Source: Planctomycetaceae bacterium
GTDB lineage: Bacteria; Planctomycetota; Planctomycetia; Pirellulales; Thermoguttaceae
Assembly (NCBI GenBank): GCA_031288955.1
Contig: JAITQJ010000100.1
Location: 1-17,859 of the forward strand
Direction: 5' to 3'
Length of the DNA stretch: 17,859 bases
Under the pieces are notes generated by a model. It saw only the letters and a program-made list of their open reading frames with translations. It was not told where the DNA came from and made no database searches. The stretch's first letter is position 1. Each line of letters begins with the position of its first letter. Made by a program: the position numbers and the translations under genes. Of the stretch, positions 16,030 to 17,859 are shown in pieces.

Positions 16030-16035
16030 TATAAT
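16030..16035 (+). promoter_or_regulatory. Possible -10 element before the SHD1 gene
   Basis: A perfect TATAAT stands about 37 bases before the ATG at 16072. No -35 hexamer at 16-18 bases is visible and the surroundings are AT-rich, so this may be chance. If real it would give the gene its own start of transcription besides read-through from upstream. Confidence 0.25.
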
Positions 16036-16071
16036 TTATCCCTCATTTTTTGAAATATCCGTGAGTGTATT

Positions 16072-17448
16072 ATGAAAAAAATACTTTTTCTTTATTTGAT
16101 TTTTTGGGCAAATATTTTGTTGGCACAAGAATCAATCCAACAAAATATCACTTTGTTGGAAAAAAGAGGGAAATTTATGAGCAACATTGTGAATGGTGAG
16201 GATATGGCAAATTTTCACCATTTGTTTTGGACCGGAAAAGAATCAAATATCCGTAATCAAGGATTCGCAATGCTTTTTGCTCCGTTTATCAATGATTCTC
16301 TTTCGATGTACAGCCTGACTGGGAATGGTTTGGATGGCTATTTGATAAAAAAGACTTGCGAAATCAAGATGTACGAAAACGGAAATATCTTTGGTTTTTG
16401 GGAAGTTGGCTATGCAAAAGATGGTGAAATAGGGTGTCTGTTTCATAAAAATAATCTGCTGGAAAGTTTGGAATACCGTAATTGCATTGCCGATAAAATA
16501 TGTTTCGTTATATGTGACATCAACGGTAAAGTTCAATCTGTCGAGAAGGAGAAAATGTTGGAAGATATTGATATACCTAATCTTCCCGTTTTATCTGATA
16601 ACCAAAATAATGACATACTAACCTTAAAAATTCCCACTCTCAAGAAGCAAAACGAATATATTCAAAATTTATTCGGGCGAATACAAAAGATACATTCTTT
16701 TTGTAAGAGAAACGACTTTGTCAATTATCAAGAGTATCCGTTATTGCGTGATTCTAAAGCAGGATTGATATTTCTTAAGATTATCTATTTACAGAAAGTT
16801 CGGCGTTCTCTCACGTTGTACACATCATCAGCCTCCCTACGAATGCAAAAACCAAAGCCAATAGATTACAGTGATGATATGGGTTACAATATGGACTTCA
16901 CCAAAGACGGAAAATTGGAATGTTATTATGAAGGTTTTTTGGATCATCAAATGTACAACACCGATAAAAACGGAAAGATATTTGAGAAATTTTCATCAGA
17001 TGAGCAATCAATTATAGAAAAAGAAGTAAAGGAGTATTCTTATTGTGTTGAAAAATTTGTCCCGTGCGGTAATGGCATTGAAGTAAAATTTCATTCAACC
17101 GGCTATCCAGCCAGTTACAAAACGATAGTGAAGAACCGTCTTTTTGGTCGTCAGATTGAGTGGAACGAGAAGGGCGAGGTGATTTCGGACATAGACATTG
17201 ACATACCGAAACCGTGGGCGGACGCTCCCCAAAAACCGGCGGAACCGGTTGCAATGCGGAAGTGGACGAGCAGCAGCAGCGGCAAGTACCATATTCAAGC
17301 CGAATACGTTTCTGCCGACGAAAATCAAGTAATGCTCAAAAACGAAGAAGGCGAAGTCTTTCCGGTTGCCCTCTCGAAACTGTCAACAGAAGACCAGAAT
17401 TATGTCAAAGAACAACTCGAAGCGAAACAGGACGTAAGGAGAAGATAA
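16072..17448 (+). CDS. Exported protein with MORN-like repeats and a C-terminal SHD1 domain
   Basis: The 458-residue product starts with a signal peptide (MKKILFLYLIFWANILLAQ, cut near Ala18). Segments such as MYENGNIFGFWEVGYAKDG, FTKDGKLECYYEGF and FHSTGYPASYK with RLFGRQIEWNEKGEV resemble MORN-type beta-hairpin repeats. The last 60 residues (about 397-453, KWTSSSSGKYHIQAEYVSA..., LKNEEGEVFPVALSKLSTED) are an SLA1 homology domain 1, which is common in secreted planctomycete proteins. The first roughly 1,030 bases are strikingly AT-rich, while the final 300 bases have the composition of the rest of the window, as if an acquired gene had been joined to a native tail. No strong Shine-Dalgarno sequence is present. 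Function is unknown; binding of carbohydrate or protein partners outside the cell is a guess. Confidence 0.75.
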   Translation: MKKILFLYLIFWANILLAQESIQQNITLLEKRGKFMSNIVNGEDMANFHHLFWTGKESNIRNQGFAMLFAPFINDSLSMYSLTGNGLDGYLIKKTCEIKMYENGNIFGFWEVGYAKDGEIGCLFHKNNLLESLEYRNCIADKICFVICDINGKVQSVEKEKMLEDIDIPNLPVLSDNQNNDILTLKIPTLKKQNEYIQNLFGRIQKIHSFCKRNDFVNYQEYPLLRDSKAGLIFLKIIYLQKVRRSLTLYTSSASLRMQKPKPIDYSDDMGYNMDFTKDGKLECYYEGFLDHQMYNTDKNGKIFEKFSSDEQSIIEKEVKEYSYCVEKFVPCGNGIEVKFHSTGYPASYKTIVKNRLFGRQIEWNEKGEVISDIDIDIPKPWADAPQKPAEPVAMRKWTSSSSGKYHIQAEYVSADENQVMLKNEEGEVFPVALSKLSTEDQNYVKEQLEAKQDVRRR

Positions 17449-17518
17449 CACTGCCGGACGAATTGGAAAAGAAACTCTAACCAATATGTAACGCATTGAA
17501 CCGCGAAAGGGTACCGCT

Positions 17519-17800
17519 ATGACGAAAAACGTGGGATTGACCGTTATTTTACTGCTTTTTTTATCGCTGTCCGTTACCCTTTTCCCTGGAGGCGGTAAAC
17601 CGGAGACGGAATTCCCACAACTCTCCGCCGAGGTTAACTATGCCGACATAGAAAAACGAATCGAATGGCTGAATAATCTGATTCAAAAAGGGGCAAATTT
17701 TCACGAATACTACAATCATCCCAGTCTTGAAAAAGTCAAAAACGTACCAAACTATGAGTGTAGTATTGATTTTGGCTCTTGCCTAGCATCTCCCGTGTAG
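17519..17800 (+). CDS. Small exported protein of unknown function, possibly truncated by an IS
   Basis: The 93-residue product begins with a hydrophobic signal or anchor segment (MTKNVGLTVILLLFLSLSVT) and continues with a polar part containing EVNYADIEKRIEWLNNLIQK, probably helical. GAAAGGG 7 bases before the ATG supports the start. The frame stops at 17800, just 8 bases before the second IS left end at 17808, so the C-terminus may have been cut off by insertion or rearrangement; three Cys/Ser-rich codons near the end (CSIDFGSCLASPV) give no family clue. It follows the SHD1 gene by 70 bases in the same direction. Confidence 0.6.
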   Translation: MTKNVGLTVILLLFLSLSVTLFPGGGKPETEFPQLSAEVNYADIEKRIEWLNNLIQKGANFHEYYNHPSLEKVKNVPNYECSIDFGSCLASPV

Positions 17801-17807
17801 ATATACT

Positions 17808-17859
17808 AGGGCGTGTTGACACTAATCTTGACAGATTTTTTCGCAAAGATTATTATCCG
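17808..17859 (+). mobile_element. Second copy of the IS5-family left end (runs off the window)
   Basis: AGGGCGTGTTGACAC... matches 12239-12290 at 45 of 52 positions and has the same orientation. The window ends just before the position where the transposase ATG would stand. Whether this copy is a complete element cannot be seen here. Confidence 0.75.
17828..17856 (+). promoter_or_regulatory. Transposase promoter in the second IS end
   Basis: TTGACA (17828-17833), 17-base spacer, TATTAT (17851-17856). The hexamers and spacing correspond to those of the first copy at 12259-12287, which supports both as real promoter elements. Confidence 0.65.

Noticed and set aside
12239..17859. Complete composite transposon
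   Set aside because: Only left ends are visible, in the same orientation; the first copy has lost its transposase and right end and the second runs off the window, so mobility as a unit cannot be claimed.

Overview
The window most likely comes from a planctomycete chromosome. The evidence is a C-terminal SLA1 homology domain 1 (SHD1) in a secreted protein at 16072-17448, a pair of secreted HEAT-repeat proteins, a secreted GH106-type glycoside hydrolase, a large secreted Reg_prop beta-propeller protein, and many starts without a clear Shine-Dalgarno sequence. By eye the base composition is moderate, with an obviously AT-richer block at about 14900-17100. The lineage rests on domain content only. 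I saw no rRNA, tRNA or CRISPR array.

Left part (1-6560): the start of a divergent minus-strand gene (1-84), a short Mfd translocase lacking the UvrB-like N-terminal module (222-2606), a minus-strand alpha/beta-hydrolase whose catalytic positions look lost (2589-3452, overlapping the mfd 3' end by 18 bases), and a secreted GH106 alpha-L-rhamnosidase-like enzyme (3689-6559). Recognisable promoters precede the last three.

Middle part (6560-8306): a gene-poor stretch with a small, probably broken ORF, a 113-base MITE-like element with perfect 19-base terminal inverted repeats, and a pair of overlapping hairpins. Then come an ABM-domain monooxygenase with a good promoter (7321-7620) and a PIN toxin with a small overlapping partner (7682-8306).

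Minus-strand operon (8307-12129): two exported proteins with HEAT-like repeats, one a probable lipoprotein, overlapping by 14 bases and read from a TTGACA-17-TACAAT promoter.

Right part (12239-17859): an IS5-family left end with a broken transposase start is followed by four plus-strand genes for exported proteins: a seven-bladed propeller plus beta-sandwich protein, a protein ending in a permuted papain (NlpC/P60-like) domain, a MORN-like/SHD1 protein, and a small exported protein. A second copy of the same IS left end begins at 17808. The IS end carries its own strong promoter, and the first copy appears to have been captured by the propeller gene. This IS-flanked, partly AT-rich set of secreted proteins is the most unusual part of the window. 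It could be an exported-effector or cell-envelope island, but no function is proven by the sequence.
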